Below are positions 17,525-26,297 of a stretch of DNA of 64,000 bases, in pieces. Positions within the stretch are counted from its first letter, which is position 1. Every line of letters starts with the position of its first letter. This DNA is from Micropruina sp. (GTDB lineage: Bacteria > Actinomycetota > Actinomycetes > Propionibacteriales > Propionibacteriaceae). The stretch covers positions 310,001 through 374,000 of the forward strand of contig JADJTO010000002.1 of assembly GCA_016711105.1 (NCBI GenBank), written 5' to 3'. A program made the translations under genes and the position numbers. The notes beneath the pieces were generated by a model. The model saw only the letters and a list, made by a program, of their open reading frames with translations, searched no databases and had not been told where the DNA came from.

Positions 17525-18863
17525 GCCCTCTCAACGGTCACGCTGTGCTCGCGTCCGCCCATCGAAACCCGGTACTTGATCGGACCACTGACCGCCTGGG
17601 CGGAATCGGAGGAGGCAGCCGCACGCGCAGCCATTTCCTTGGCCGTTTTGCCAACGTTCTTCGGCCCATCGGGCCGACTGGCGAAGAAGGTGGTGGCCAC
17701 GCTCGGGAACATCGCGTAGGTGAGCACGTCCTCGTCCGTGCCGTCGAAGCCGTCGAGCTTGCCGGCGGAGGCGACCAACGTGTCCCATTCCGGAGCAATC
17801 AGGTCGGCCGGACGGACCGTGATCGGGTCCTTCTTGGCTTGCGCCCGGGCGATCTCGATCACCTCGGGGGTGCGCTCACCCATGCATTCGCCGTAGTAGC
17901 CGAGCATCAGGTCGGCGAACTCGCCGGTCATCACCTTGTACTTGCCCATCAGCACGTTGAACACGGCCTGGCTGCCGACGATCTGGCTGGAGGGAGTGAC
18001 CAGGGGCGGGTGGCCAGCATCGGCCTTGACCCGCGGCACCTCCTCCATCACCTCACGGATCCGGTCGCCGGCGCCCTGCTGCTTCAGCTGCGACTCCATG
18101 TTGGAGAGCATGCCGCCGGGGATCTGGCTGGAGAAGATGTCGGTGTCGACCAGGGTGGCCGACTCGAAGGCCGCGTACTTGGGTCGGACGCCGGCGAAGT
18201 GATCGCGGATCCGAAGCAGGCGCTCCATGTCGAGGTTCGTGGTGTACGGGGTGCCCTCCAGCATGGCCACGAGCGTTTCGGTCGGGTTGTGCCCCGGGCC
18301 GAGCGACATCGAGGAGATCGCGGTGTCGACCACGTCCGCCCCGGCCTCGATCGCCTTCATCAGCGAGACCAGGGTGACGCCGGTGGTGGCGTGGCAGTGC
18401 ACGTTGATCTGCGTGCTCTCGCCGTAGGTCTCTTTGATTCCGCGGATGATCTCGTAGGCAGGCTGCGGCTGGAGCAGCGCCGCCATGTCCTTCAGCGCGA
18501 GCGACTCGGCCCCCATGTCGAGCAGCTGGCCGGCGAGCTTCACGTAGCCCTCGACGGTGTGCAGCGGCGACATGGTGTAGCAGATGGTGCCCTGGGCGTG
18601 CTTGCCGGTCTTCTTCACCGCGGCCATGGCGTGGGCCATGTTGCGGGGGTCGTTCAGGGCGTCGAAGACCCGGAAGACGTCCATGCCGTTCTCGGCCGAC
18701 TTCTGGACGAAGTGCCGCCCCAACACTCGACGCTCCAGTAACCCGCCTGATCGATGTCGGCGCACGCGTCGACCATGTCTTCCATGGCCATTCGGGTCGC
18801 CATCAGGCTCTGGTGAGCATCTCGGAGGGCGACCTCGGTCACACCAATGGTTCGCTGACTCAT
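17521..18863 (-). pseudogene. Methylmalonyl-CoA carboxyltransferase 5S subunit, internal deletion as read
   Basis: The 5S subunit carboxylates pyruvate to oxaloacetate with carboxybiotin from 1.3S. The N-terminus (GVTEVALRDAHQSLMATRMA, GYWSVECWGG) is intact; then the sequence jumps at about 18718-18724 to HFVQKSAENGMDVF in another frame. About 51 family residues are missing there, including the RGQN strand of the TIM barrel. Downstream everything is normal, including the metal-ligand NVHCHATTG. Without the missing part the enzyme should be dead. Given the intact partner genes and the many other errors, an assembly deletion is likelier than a pseudogene. Confidence 0.88.
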
Positions 18864-18924
18864 GGGATGAATCTTGTCACCATTACTACTACTCGTCGTC
18901 GTAGAATCTGAAAATCTAGAGGCG

Positions 18925-18941
18925 TGAGACGAATCGTCTCA
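18925..18941. promoter_or_regulatory. Perfect 17-bp palindrome upstream of the transcarboxylase operon
   Basis: TGAGACGA and TCGTCTCA flank a single central A. It lies 62-78 bp upstream of the 5S start codon and just before the divergence point from nothing on the left side (the neighbouring GTPase ends at 18950 and points the same way), so it belongs to the 5S promoter region. Its length and symmetry fit a dimeric repressor operator; it could also serve as a weak terminator for the GTPase gene. Confidence 0.5.
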
Positions 18942-18949
18942 GCGGACGA

Positions 18950-20071
18950 CTATCCCTGACGACGGATGGTCGGCAGACGCTTCTTGAACTCGGCCTCGAA
19001 GAGGTCCTTGACCGCCTGGGAGTCCACCACGCCGTTCAGCGAGGGGAGGCTACCCCCGGCAGCGCGCTGGCAGACCACCAACCAGGCCTGCCCCATGGCC
19101 AGGGTGAAACCGCTCGCCACGCCCGCACTGATCACCCCACCGGCGACCGTTCCGGCGCCCGGCACCAGCTTGAGCAGGTTGGTCACGGCGGTGCGTCCCA
19201 GCGTGGTCGCAGCGGACGTGGAGGCGATCGCCATCAGGGCCGCGCGGTCGAACGAGATCTTGTAGAGCTGGGCGATCCGACCCATCATCGCCAACTGCAA
19301 GGGCACCAGCATCGCCGCCGACGAGAACGGGATCGGCACCGCCGCTGCGGCAGCGGCCGCGGCTACCGTGGCGCCGATGTGTCGCTGGGCGTGGAGCGCC
19401 TTCGTCGCAAGATCGATGGCTTGCGCCGCCGCGAGAGCTCCGTGGACCGACTCAGGAGCAACCTGAAACGTGGCGTTCAACACCTCGATCAAGCCGAAGG
19501 GCGGCTGACCAGTGAACTGGTCCCTCATCGCGTAGGTCATGAACGGACGTCCGCCCACGATCGGGAGTTGCCGGGCCTCGATCTGGCGGGCCAACTCCAC
19601 CGCGTCGGGGTGGAACTGCCCCTCGCGCATCGGCACCTGGGTGAAGACCACGAGCACCGGGACGCCCAACTTGTGCAGGGTGCGGATGAAGGTCGCCTCG
19701 ACCTCCTCGAAGCGTCGATCCATCCCGCGGATGCAGTACCAGGCGACGTGGATCTGTTCCCCGACCGGCTTGCCCCGGGTCTGCTGGACGGCCTTGGTCA
19801 CCTCTTTGATCAGTTCGGCGTCGTCGCGTCCGATCTCGATTCCTCGGGTGTCGATCACCCCGAGCGTGCCGCGTTGATCCAGATAGAGGTGCGACCCCAG
19901 GGTGACCGGGGCGCCGATTCCGGTGGCGGCCACCGGCTCGCCGAAGATCGCATTGATCAGGGTGGACTTGCCCACGCCGGTCTTGCCGAAGATGGCCAGG
20001 TTGAAGCGGCCGATCAGTTCGGCTTGCTTGTCGAACTCGGCACGGAAGGACTCGGTGAACCACTGCGTCAC
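18950..20071 (-). CDS. YcjF/DUF697-type GTPase
   Basis: 373 residues from the GTG at 20069-20071 (VTQWFTESFRAEFDKQ); the longer open frame upstream is not conserved and overlaps the next gene. The N-terminal GTPase domain has the P-loop GKTGVGKST (residues 29-37), DTRG as the G3 motif and FTQVP in the position of G4, which deviates from NKxD. The C-terminal half (about 230-373) has Ala/Gly-rich amphipathic helices typical of DUF697 proteins, which associate with membranes. The cellular role is unknown. Confidence 0.8.
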   Translation of the reverse strand: MTQWFTESFRAEFDKQAELIGRFNLAIFGKTGVGKSTLINAIFGEPVAATGIGAPVTLGSHLYLDQRGTLGVIDTRGIEIGRDDAELIKEVTKAVQQTRGKPVGEQIHVAWYCIRGMDRRFEEVEATFIRTLHKLGVPVLVVFTQVPMREGQFHPDAVELARQIEARQLPIVGGRPFMTYAMRDQFTGQPPFGLIEVLNATFQVAPESVHGALAAAQAIDLATKALHAQRHIGATVAAAAAAAAVPIPFSSAAMLVPLQLAMMGRIAQLYKISFDRAALMAIASTSAATTLGRTAVTNLLKLVPGAGTVAGGVISAGVASGFTLAMGQAWLVVCQRAAGGSLPSLNGVVDSQAVKDLFEAEFKKRLPTIRRQG

Positions 20072-20137
20072 GCCCCCAGGGTAGGGCGCGCCCGAGCGGG
20101 CGCCGGAAGACCGCCGACGTCGTGGAAGAGTTGTGCC

Positions 20138-20773
20138 GTGCAGCACACCGAAAACTCGACGAACCTGCGTGGGTTGGCCGCGGCCGGCGCGACAGTCCTC
20201 TTCGGCTTCGGACTCTCGCTGGCCGCGCTTCTGGCCCGGGATCAAACCGAGGGCTCCACGATGAGCGGGGCCACCCATTACATGGGACTGTTGATGATCA
20301 ACCAGCCGCTCAACCTGCTTTGGTTCATGGCCGGCCCCGCGCTGATCGTTGAGGGGATCGCGATCATCGGCATGATCGGCGCCTACCGCCCAGCCGCCCG
20401 CCGCTGGACCGGACCCCTGGTCAGCCTCGGCAACCTGCTGGCCGGGCCGCTGATGCTGTCAGCCTCCCTGCATGTGCTGCTGAACCTCGTGATCAGGCTC
20501 ACCGCCAGCGGCCTGTGGCGCGGACCGGCCGACTGGATCGCGATCGGGTTGCTGCTGGCGCAGACGGTCCCGATGCTGATGTTGACCACCCTCGAAGTGC
20601 AGGCCGTCGCCGGAGTGGTCGACCATGCTGACCCTGAGGCGACCCGGCGACACCGTCGCCGTCACGCCGCCTGGCTGGCGGCCGCGATGGCCCTGATTCA
20701 CCTGGCCATGATCTTCGGGATGGTCGATCCGCGGCTGATGGGCTGGGTCGGACCGGCCCACATCCACCCCTGA
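20138..20773 (+). CDS. Unknown integral membrane protein
   Basis: 211 residues from a GTG (VQHTENSTNLRGLAAAG). Five or six hydrophobic segments are visible: about 10-30, 45-65 (LLMINQPLNLLWFMAGPALIV), 65-80, 95-125, 135-155 and 185-200. The loop after TM5 is rich in His and Arg (ATRRHRRRHAA). I do not recognise a family, and no catalytic motif stands out. It is followed 17 bp later by the EamA transporter gene, so the two may be co-transcribed. Confidence 0.65.
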   Translation: MQHTENSTNLRGLAAAGATVLFGFGLSLAALLARDQTEGSTMSGATHYMGLLMINQPLNLLWFMAGPALIVEGIAIIGMIGAYRPAARRWTGPLVSLGNLLAGPLMLSASLHVLLNLVIRLTASGLWRGPADWIAIGLLLAQTVPMLMLTTLEVQAVAGVVDHADPEATRRHRRRHAAWLAAAMALIHLAMIFGMVDPRLMGWVGPAHIHP

Positions 20774-20790
20774 CCGGCTAGCTTTCTCCC

Positions 20791-21624
20791 ATGCTGGGAC
20801 CACTCCTCGCCCTCGGGGCCGCCGTCAGCTACGGGATCGCCGACTTCGGTGGCGGCATGTTGTCCCGGCGACGTCCGGCGGCGGCTGTGGTGGGGGTCAC
20901 TCAAGGCTCCTCGCTGGTCGTCTTGCTGGTCGGGCTGATCGTGGTCGGGTTCCCGGACACCACCGCGTGGTTGCCTTGGTCTGTCGTGGCCGGCGCCTGC
21001 GGGGCGATCGGGCTCGTCGCCTTCTATCGGGCGTTGGCCTTCGGGACCATCGGCGTCGTCTCCCCGATCAGCGCGCTGGGGTTCGGCATCCCGGTGATCA
21101 TTGGCCTGGTCACGGGGGACGACCCCTCCAGCGTCCAATTGCTGGGCATCGGGATCGCCGCGTTAGGTGCGGTCGCGGCTTCAGGTCCGGAGTTGAAGGG
21201 TGAAGAGCACGTCAAGGCCCAGGCCGTCTGGCTGGCGGCACTGTCCGGCGTCGCGTTCGGCGTGACCATTTACTCCCTGACCAGAGGCGGCGAGTCCTCC
21301 ACCTACCTGACTCTGGTCGGGATGCGGGTCACCAGCGTGACCGGCTTCGTCATCGCGGCCCTGGTGATGCGCAGTCTGGGTGGAGTCACCGTGAAGGACC
21401 TGCCCGCCATGACCGCCGTCGGGATGATGGACGTCCTGGCCAACGGCCTCCTCGCCTGGGCCTCCACGATGGACCTGCTCTCGATCACCGCGGTGCTGTC
21501 GGCGCTCTACCCGGTGGTCACGGTCGGCCTGGCTGCGGTGATCCTCAAAGAGCGACTCAAGACCATCCAGAAGATCGGTGTGGCATTGGCCTTCCTCGGT
21601 ATCGGGTTGATCGCCGCCGGCTGA
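20791..21624 (+). CDS. EamA/DMT family transporter
   Basis: 277 residues with ten predicted membrane helices arranged as two EamA repeats (about 1-135 and 145-277). The second repeat ends with the usual VILKERLKTIQKIGVALAFLGIGLI. Drug/metabolite transporters of this kind mostly export amino acids, nucleosides or other metabolites; the substrate cannot be deduced. The start ATG MLGPLLALGAAVSYGIADF is the only sensible one. Confidence 0.88.
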   Translation: MLGPLLALGAAVSYGIADFGGGMLSRRRPAAAVVGVTQGSSLVVLLVGLIVVGFPDTTAWLPWSVVAGACGAIGLVAFYRALAFGTIGVVSPISALGFGIPVIIGLVTGDDPSSVQLLGIGIAALGAVAASGPELKGEEHVKAQAVWLAALSGVAFGVTIYSLTRGGESSTYLTLVGMRVTSVTGFVIAALVMRSLGGVTVKDLPAMTAVGMMDVLANGLLAWASTMDLLSITAVLSALYPVVTVGLAAVILKERLKTIQKIGVALAFLGIGLIAAG

Positions 21625-21755
21625 GCTGTCCAAGCTCGCCAGTTGGCGGTGCTCGGCATCTGGGAGCGTGCAGGAATTGTCAGCGATTCGTCCTAGGGTG
21701 TCCCTAGCATTTCGCCCACCCCGGCGACCCAGAACCACCGCTTCCAGGAGGCGAC

Positions 21756-23265
21756 GTGAACATCTTCCGGACGAAGTCGATCGAGCAATCCATTGCCGAC
21801 ACCGACGAGCCTGAGTACCAGCTCAACAAGTCATTGACGGCGCTCGACCTGACCGTCTTCGGGGTCGGCGTGGTGATCGGCGCCGGCATCTTCACCCTCA
21901 CCGGACGCGTGGCGCACCAGATGACCGGCCCCGCGATCATCCTCAGCTTCATCATCGCCGCCTTCGGCTGCGCCTTGGCCGCCATGTGTTACGCGGAGTT
22001 CGCCTCCACCGTGCCCGTCTCCGGCTCGGCCTACACCTTCTCCTACGCCAGCCTCGGCGAGATCGTCGCCTGGATCATCGGCTGGGACCTGATTCTCGAG
22101 ATGTTCCTCGGCGCCTCGGTGGTGGCCCAGGGCTGGAGCGCCTACCTCGGCGTCTTCCTGGAGAAGATCGGCATCATCCTGCCTCCGCAGATCAGCTACG
22201 GCGGGCCGGTCGACCTGGTCGCGGTCTCGCTGATTCTGGTGCTGGGCACCCTGGTCACGGTCGGGATCAAGGAGTCCATGCGGGTCAACATGGTGCTGGT
22301 CGCGGTGAAGTTGTTCATCGTGCTGTTCGTCATCTTCGCCGGCCTGGCGTTCGTCGATGCCGGGAACTACGCGCCCTTCATCCCCGAACCGATGGCCACC
22401 GAAACGACGCAGGGGTGGACGCAGCCGCTGCTCCAGTTCCTCACCGGGTCGGCTCCCCTGGCCTTCGGCTGGAGTGGGGTGCTCACCGGCGCGGCCCTGG
22501 TCTTCTTCGCCTACATCGGCTTCGATGTGGTGGCCACGACGGCGGAGGAGACCAAGAATCCGCAGCGTGACCTGCCGATCGGCATCATCGCCTCGCTCGT
22601 GATCTGCACCGTGCTGTACTGCGCGGTCGCTCTGGTCGTGACCGGCATGGTCCCCTATGACCAGCTGGATCCGAAGGCCGCCCTGGCCAACGCCTTCGCC
22701 CACCACGGTCAGAACTGGATGGCAACCCTGATCGCCGCGGGAGCCGTGGCCGGCCTGACCACCGTGGTGCTGACCCTGCTGATCGGCGCCACCCGGATCA
22801 TCTTCGCGATGAGCCGCGACAACCTGCTCCCGATGCGGATCGCGCAGGTGCACCCGCGCTTCCGGACCCCCTGGTTGATCACCATGGGCGTCACGGTGGT
22901 CTGCGCCGTCATCGCCGGTGTGACGCCGGTCGGCGTGTTGGAGGAGATGATCAACATCGGGACGCTGTCCGCCTTCATCCTGGTCTCGATCGCGGTGCCG
23001 GTGCTGCGCAAGAAGCGACCCGACCTGAAGCGCGCCTTCCAGGTGCCCTTCTCCCCCGTGGTTGCCTTGGCTCTCGGCGGCGGTGTGCGCCTACCTGACG
23101 CTCAACCTGACCATTGAGACCTGGGTGCGGTTCATCGTCTGGATGGCGATCGGCTTCTTGATCTACTTCCTGTACGGCATGCGCAAGTCACGGCTGGCCA
23201 CCGGCGCTCCGATCCGCTCCGACATGCTCGAGCAGATGGATCGGGGCCACACTCCTCGGTCCTGA
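21756..23265 (+). CDS. APC family amino acid permease (one frameshift as read)
   Basis: About 502 residues when repaired. Hallmarks are FGVGVVIGAGIFTLTG in TM1 and AYIGFDVVATTAEETKNPQRDLP in the TM6-TM7 loop, typical of the cationic amino acid transporter group (YfnA/CAT-like) with about 12-14 helices. At 23057-23062 the frame is lost; the C-terminus continues one base off as PWLSAAVCAYLTLNLTIETW to QMDRGHTPRS. Removing one G joins the two. Substrate preference is not certain. The gene ends 5 bp before a very strong hairpin. Confidence 0.88.
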
Positions 23266-23270
23266 AGCCA

Positions 23271-23322
23271 ACAACGCCGAAGGGTTGACAACCGACTACG
23301 GTTGTCAACCCTTCGGCGTTGT
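23271..23322. terminator. Perfect 23-bp hairpin between permease and typA
   Basis: Arms 23271-23293 and 23300-23322 are fully complementary with a 6-nt loop, GACTAC. It starts 5 bp after the permease stop and lies 49 bp upstream of the typA ATG. No T-run follows. It is most simply a terminator, but the perfect symmetry over 52 bp means it would work on either strand and could also bind a dimeric regulator. Confidence 0.85.
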
Positions 23323-23370
23323 CGAGTTCAAGTAGACTCGGTCGCTGTTCCTCTCACATCGGAGTTTTGC

Positions 23371-25233
23371 ATGCCCATCCGCGAAGACCTGCGCAACGTC
23401 GCGATCATCGCCCACGTCGATCACGGCAAGACCACGCTGGTCGACGCCATGCTGTGGCAGTCCGGTGCCTTCCGGGAGAACCAGGACGTGGACAAGCGCG
23501 TGATGGACTCCATGGACCTGGAGCGCGAAAAGGGGATCACGATCCTGGCCAAGAACACCGCGGTGGACCACATCCGCCCCGACGGCTCGTCGGCCAGGAT
23601 CAACATCATCGACACCCCCGGCCACGCCGACTTCGGCGGCGAGGTGGCGCGCGGCCTCGAAATGGTCGACGGGGTGTTGCTTTTGGTGGACGCCTCAGAG
23701 GGCCCGCTCCCCCAGACCCGCTTCGTGCTGCGCAAGGCGCTGGCCAAGCACCTACCGATCGTGGTCGTGATCAACAAGGTGGACCGGCACGACGCCCGGA
23801 TCAGCGACGTGGTGGACGAGGTCTACGAACTGTTCCTCGACCTGCTCGATGAGGAGGAGTCGCACAAGCTCGACTTCCCGATCGTTTTCTGCGCAGCCAA
23901 AGCCGGCCGCGCCTCACGGACCCAGCCCGCGGACGGTGCGTTCCCCGATTCGGAGAATCTGGAGCCCCTGTTCGACGTGATCATGGAGTCGATCCCGGCA
24001 CCCACGTACACGGAAGGCGCCTCGCTGCAGGCCCACGTGACCAACCTGGACGCCTCCCCCTACCTGGGTCGGCTGGCTCTGTGCCGGGTGATCGAGGGCA
24101 CGATGAAGCGCGGTCAGACCGTGGCTTGGTGCAAGGCCGACGGCACGGTGACCAACGTCCGGCTCTCGGAGTTGCTGATCACCCAGGCCCTGGACCGGGT
24201 ACCGGCCGACTCGGCCAGCCCCGGCGACATTGTCGCCATCGCGGGCATCCCCGACATCATGATCGGCGAAACGCTCTCCGACCCCGACAACCCCAAGCCG
24301 CTGCCGCTGATCCACGTCGACGAGCCGTCCATCTCGATGACCATCGGCATCAACACCTCCCCGCTGGCCGGCAAAGTGGGCAAGAAGCTCACCGCCCGCC
24401 TGGTCAAGGCGCGGCTCGACCAGGAACTGGTCGGCAACGTCTCGATCCGGGTGCTGCCGACCGATCGTCCCGACACCTGGGAAGTCCAAGGACGAGGCGA
24501 GCTGCAGCTGGCCGTCCTGGTCGAGATGATGCGCCGCGAGGGTTTCGAGCTCACCGTCGGCAAGCCGCAGGTGCTGACCAAGCTGGTCGACGGCAAGTTG
24601 CACGAGCCGGTGGAACGCTTGACCATCGACATCCCTGAAGACCACGTCGGCACGGTGACCCAGCTGATGGGCACCCGGCGGGCCAGGATGGAGCAGATGA
24701 TCAACCACGGCACCGGCTGGGTGCGGGTGGAGTACGTGATTCCGGCCCGCGGCCTGATCGGCTTCCGGACCGAGTTCCTCACCCAAACGCGCGGCACCGG
24801 CATCATGAACCACGTCTTCGAGGGCTACGAGCCCTGGGCCGGCGAGATCACCACCCGCTCGACCGGGTCCCTGATCGCCGACCGCACCGGCGTGGTCACC
24901 TCCTACGCGTTGTTCAACCTGCAAGAGCGCGGCGTGCTGTTCGTCGGTCCGACCGAGGACGTCTATGAGGGCATGATCGTGGGCGAGAATCCCCGCTCCG
25001 ACGACATGGACGTCAACCCGACCAAAGAGAAGAAGCTGACCAACGTCCGCTCCTCGACCGGTGACGAGTTGGAGCGTCTGATCCCGGCGCGCCTGCACAC
25101 CTTGGAGCAGGCGCTGGAGTTCTGCCGTGAAGACGAGTGCCTCGAAGTGACGCCGAAGAACGTCCGGATGCGCAAGGTCGAACTCAACGCCAACGATCGG
25201 GCGAAGAGCCGGAACCGGGCCAAGAAGCCCTGA
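23371..25233 (+). CDS. typA: Translational GTPase TypA/BipA
   Basis: 620 residues starting at MPIREDLRNVAIIAHVDHGK; the frame is open back to 23302 but that stretch lies within the hairpin and is not conserved. GTP-binding motifs: AHVDHGKT (residues 14-21), DTPGHADFGGEV and NKVDR. EF-Tu-like domain II, EF-G-like domains III and V, and the BipA-specific C-terminal domain (ELNANDRAKSR) follow. It binds the ribosome and assists 50S assembly and stress or cold growth. Monocistronic by context. Confidence 0.97.
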   Translation: MPIREDLRNVAIIAHVDHGKTTLVDAMLWQSGAFRENQDVDKRVMDSMDLEREKGITILAKNTAVDHIRPDGSSARINIIDTPGHADFGGEVARGLEMVDGVLLLVDASEGPLPQTRFVLRKALAKHLPIVVVINKVDRHDARISDVVDEVYELFLDLLDEEESHKLDFPIVFCAAKAGRASRTQPADGAFPDSENLEPLFDVIMESIPAPTYTEGASLQAHVTNLDASPYLGRLALCRVIEGTMKRGQTVAWCKADGTVTNVRLSELLITQALDRVPADSASPGDIVAIAGIPDIMIGETLSDPDNPKPLPLIHVDEPSISMTIGINTSPLAGKVGKKLTARLVKARLDQELVGNVSIRVLPTDRPDTWEVQGRGELQLAVLVEMMRREGFELTVGKPQVLTKLVDGKLHEPVERLTIDIPEDHVGTVTQLMGTRRARMEQMINHGTGWVRVEYVIPARGLIGFRTEFLTQTRGTGIMNHVFEGYEPWAGEITTRSTGSLIADRTGVVTSYALFNLQERGVLFVGPTEDVYEGMIVGENPRSDDMDVNPTKEKKLTNVRSSTGDELERLIPARLHTLEQALEFCREDECLEVTPKNVRMRKVELNANDRAKSRNRAKKP

Positions 25234-25245
25234 CCCGGTAAGGCC

Positions 25246-26202
25246 TCAGTGGGCGGTCTTGGCCTGCTCCTGCTTGCGGGGGATCAGGTGCATGATCGCC
25301 ACCACGAGACCACCGACGACGAGCCCCAGTGCCGCCGAGGCCAGCGTGTTCACCGTCCAGCCGAGCGCCCCACCGATCGAGGGGACGGCTGCGGCGACAG
25401 CCTCTTCGGCGTGGTGCACCAACTCATAGAGCGGGTGCCAGCCCAGGTCGTCCAGCCCGACCAGCAGGATGTGGCCACCGACCCAGAGCATGGCGGCGAT
25501 GCCGACGGTGGAGAGCACGGAGAGCAACGTCGGCATGAACTTGACCAGCGCCAGGCCGAACCGCTGCGCGGTGGGCGAGGTCCGTTCGGCCAGGTGGAGG
25601 CCCACGTCGTCCATCTTCACGATCAGAGCGACCACCCCATAGACCATCGCGGTGATGCCGATCGCCACCACCACCAGGATCAGCAGCCGCGACCAGAAAC
25701 CCTCGTCGGCCACCTCGTTCAAGGCGATCACGATGATTTCGGCGGAGAGAATGAAGTCCGTCCGGACGGCACCGGCCACCATCTGGTCCTCCTGCTCACG
25801 ACCCTGCGCGGCGGCGGGGAGATCGGCTTCGTGCGCCTTGTCGTGGCCGCTGATCTTCTCCCAGATCTTCTCCGCGCCCTCGAAACAGAGGTAGGTGCCG
25901 CCCACCATCAGCAGCGGCGTCAACAGCCAAGGGACGAACTGGCTGAGCGCGAGCGCTGCTGGCACGATGAAAAGCAGCTTGTTACGCAGCGAACCGATGG
26001 CGATCCGCTTGATCATCGGCAACTCGCGATCGGCGGTGAAGCCGTGCACGTAGCGGGGGGTGACGGCGGTGTCGTCGACCACCACCCCGGCCGCTTTGGC
26101 GCTGGCCCGGGCTGCCGCCGCGGCCACGTCATCGACCGAGGCCGCCGCCAGTTTCACCATGGCCGCAATGTCGTCCAGTAGCGCCGCAAGTCCGCCGCTC
26201 AT
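25246..26202 (-). CDS. DUF808 family inner-membrane protein (YedI-like)
   Basis: 318 residues from the ATG at 26200-26202, preceded by GAGGAGAGGA at good spacing. The DUF808 signature starts at once: MSGGLAALLDDIAAMVKLAA, followed by GVVVDDTAVTPRYVHGF and several membrane helices (SLRNKLLFIVPAALALS, LLILVVVAIGITAMVYGVVA, the last near the C-terminus). The function is unknown; E. coli YedI is the model member. The longer open frame to 26832 is antisense to the next gene and is ignored. Confidence 0.9.
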   Translation of the reverse strand: MSGGLAALLDDIAAMVKLAAASVDDVAAAAARASAKAAGVVVDDTAVTPRYVHGFTADRELPMIKRIAIGSLRNKLLFIVPAALALSQFVPWLLTPLLMVGGTYLCFEGAEKIWEKISGHDKAHEADLPAAAQGREQEDQMVAGAVRTDFILSAEIIVIALNEVADEGFWSRLLILVVVAIGITAMVYGVVALIVKMDDVGLHLAERTSPTAQRFGLALVKFMPTLLSVLSTVGIAAMLWVGGHILLVGLDDLGWHPLYELVHHAEEAVAAAVPSIGGALGWTVNTLASAALGLVVGGLVVAIMHLIPRKQEQAKTAH

Positions 26203-26297
26203 CGGCTCGTCCTCTCCTCGGCGGACGCCAAGCCGGGTCCGCAGTACAACACCGGGAAAGGATACGGGGCGAGCTCGCCAGGGCCTACGCTGACGCC

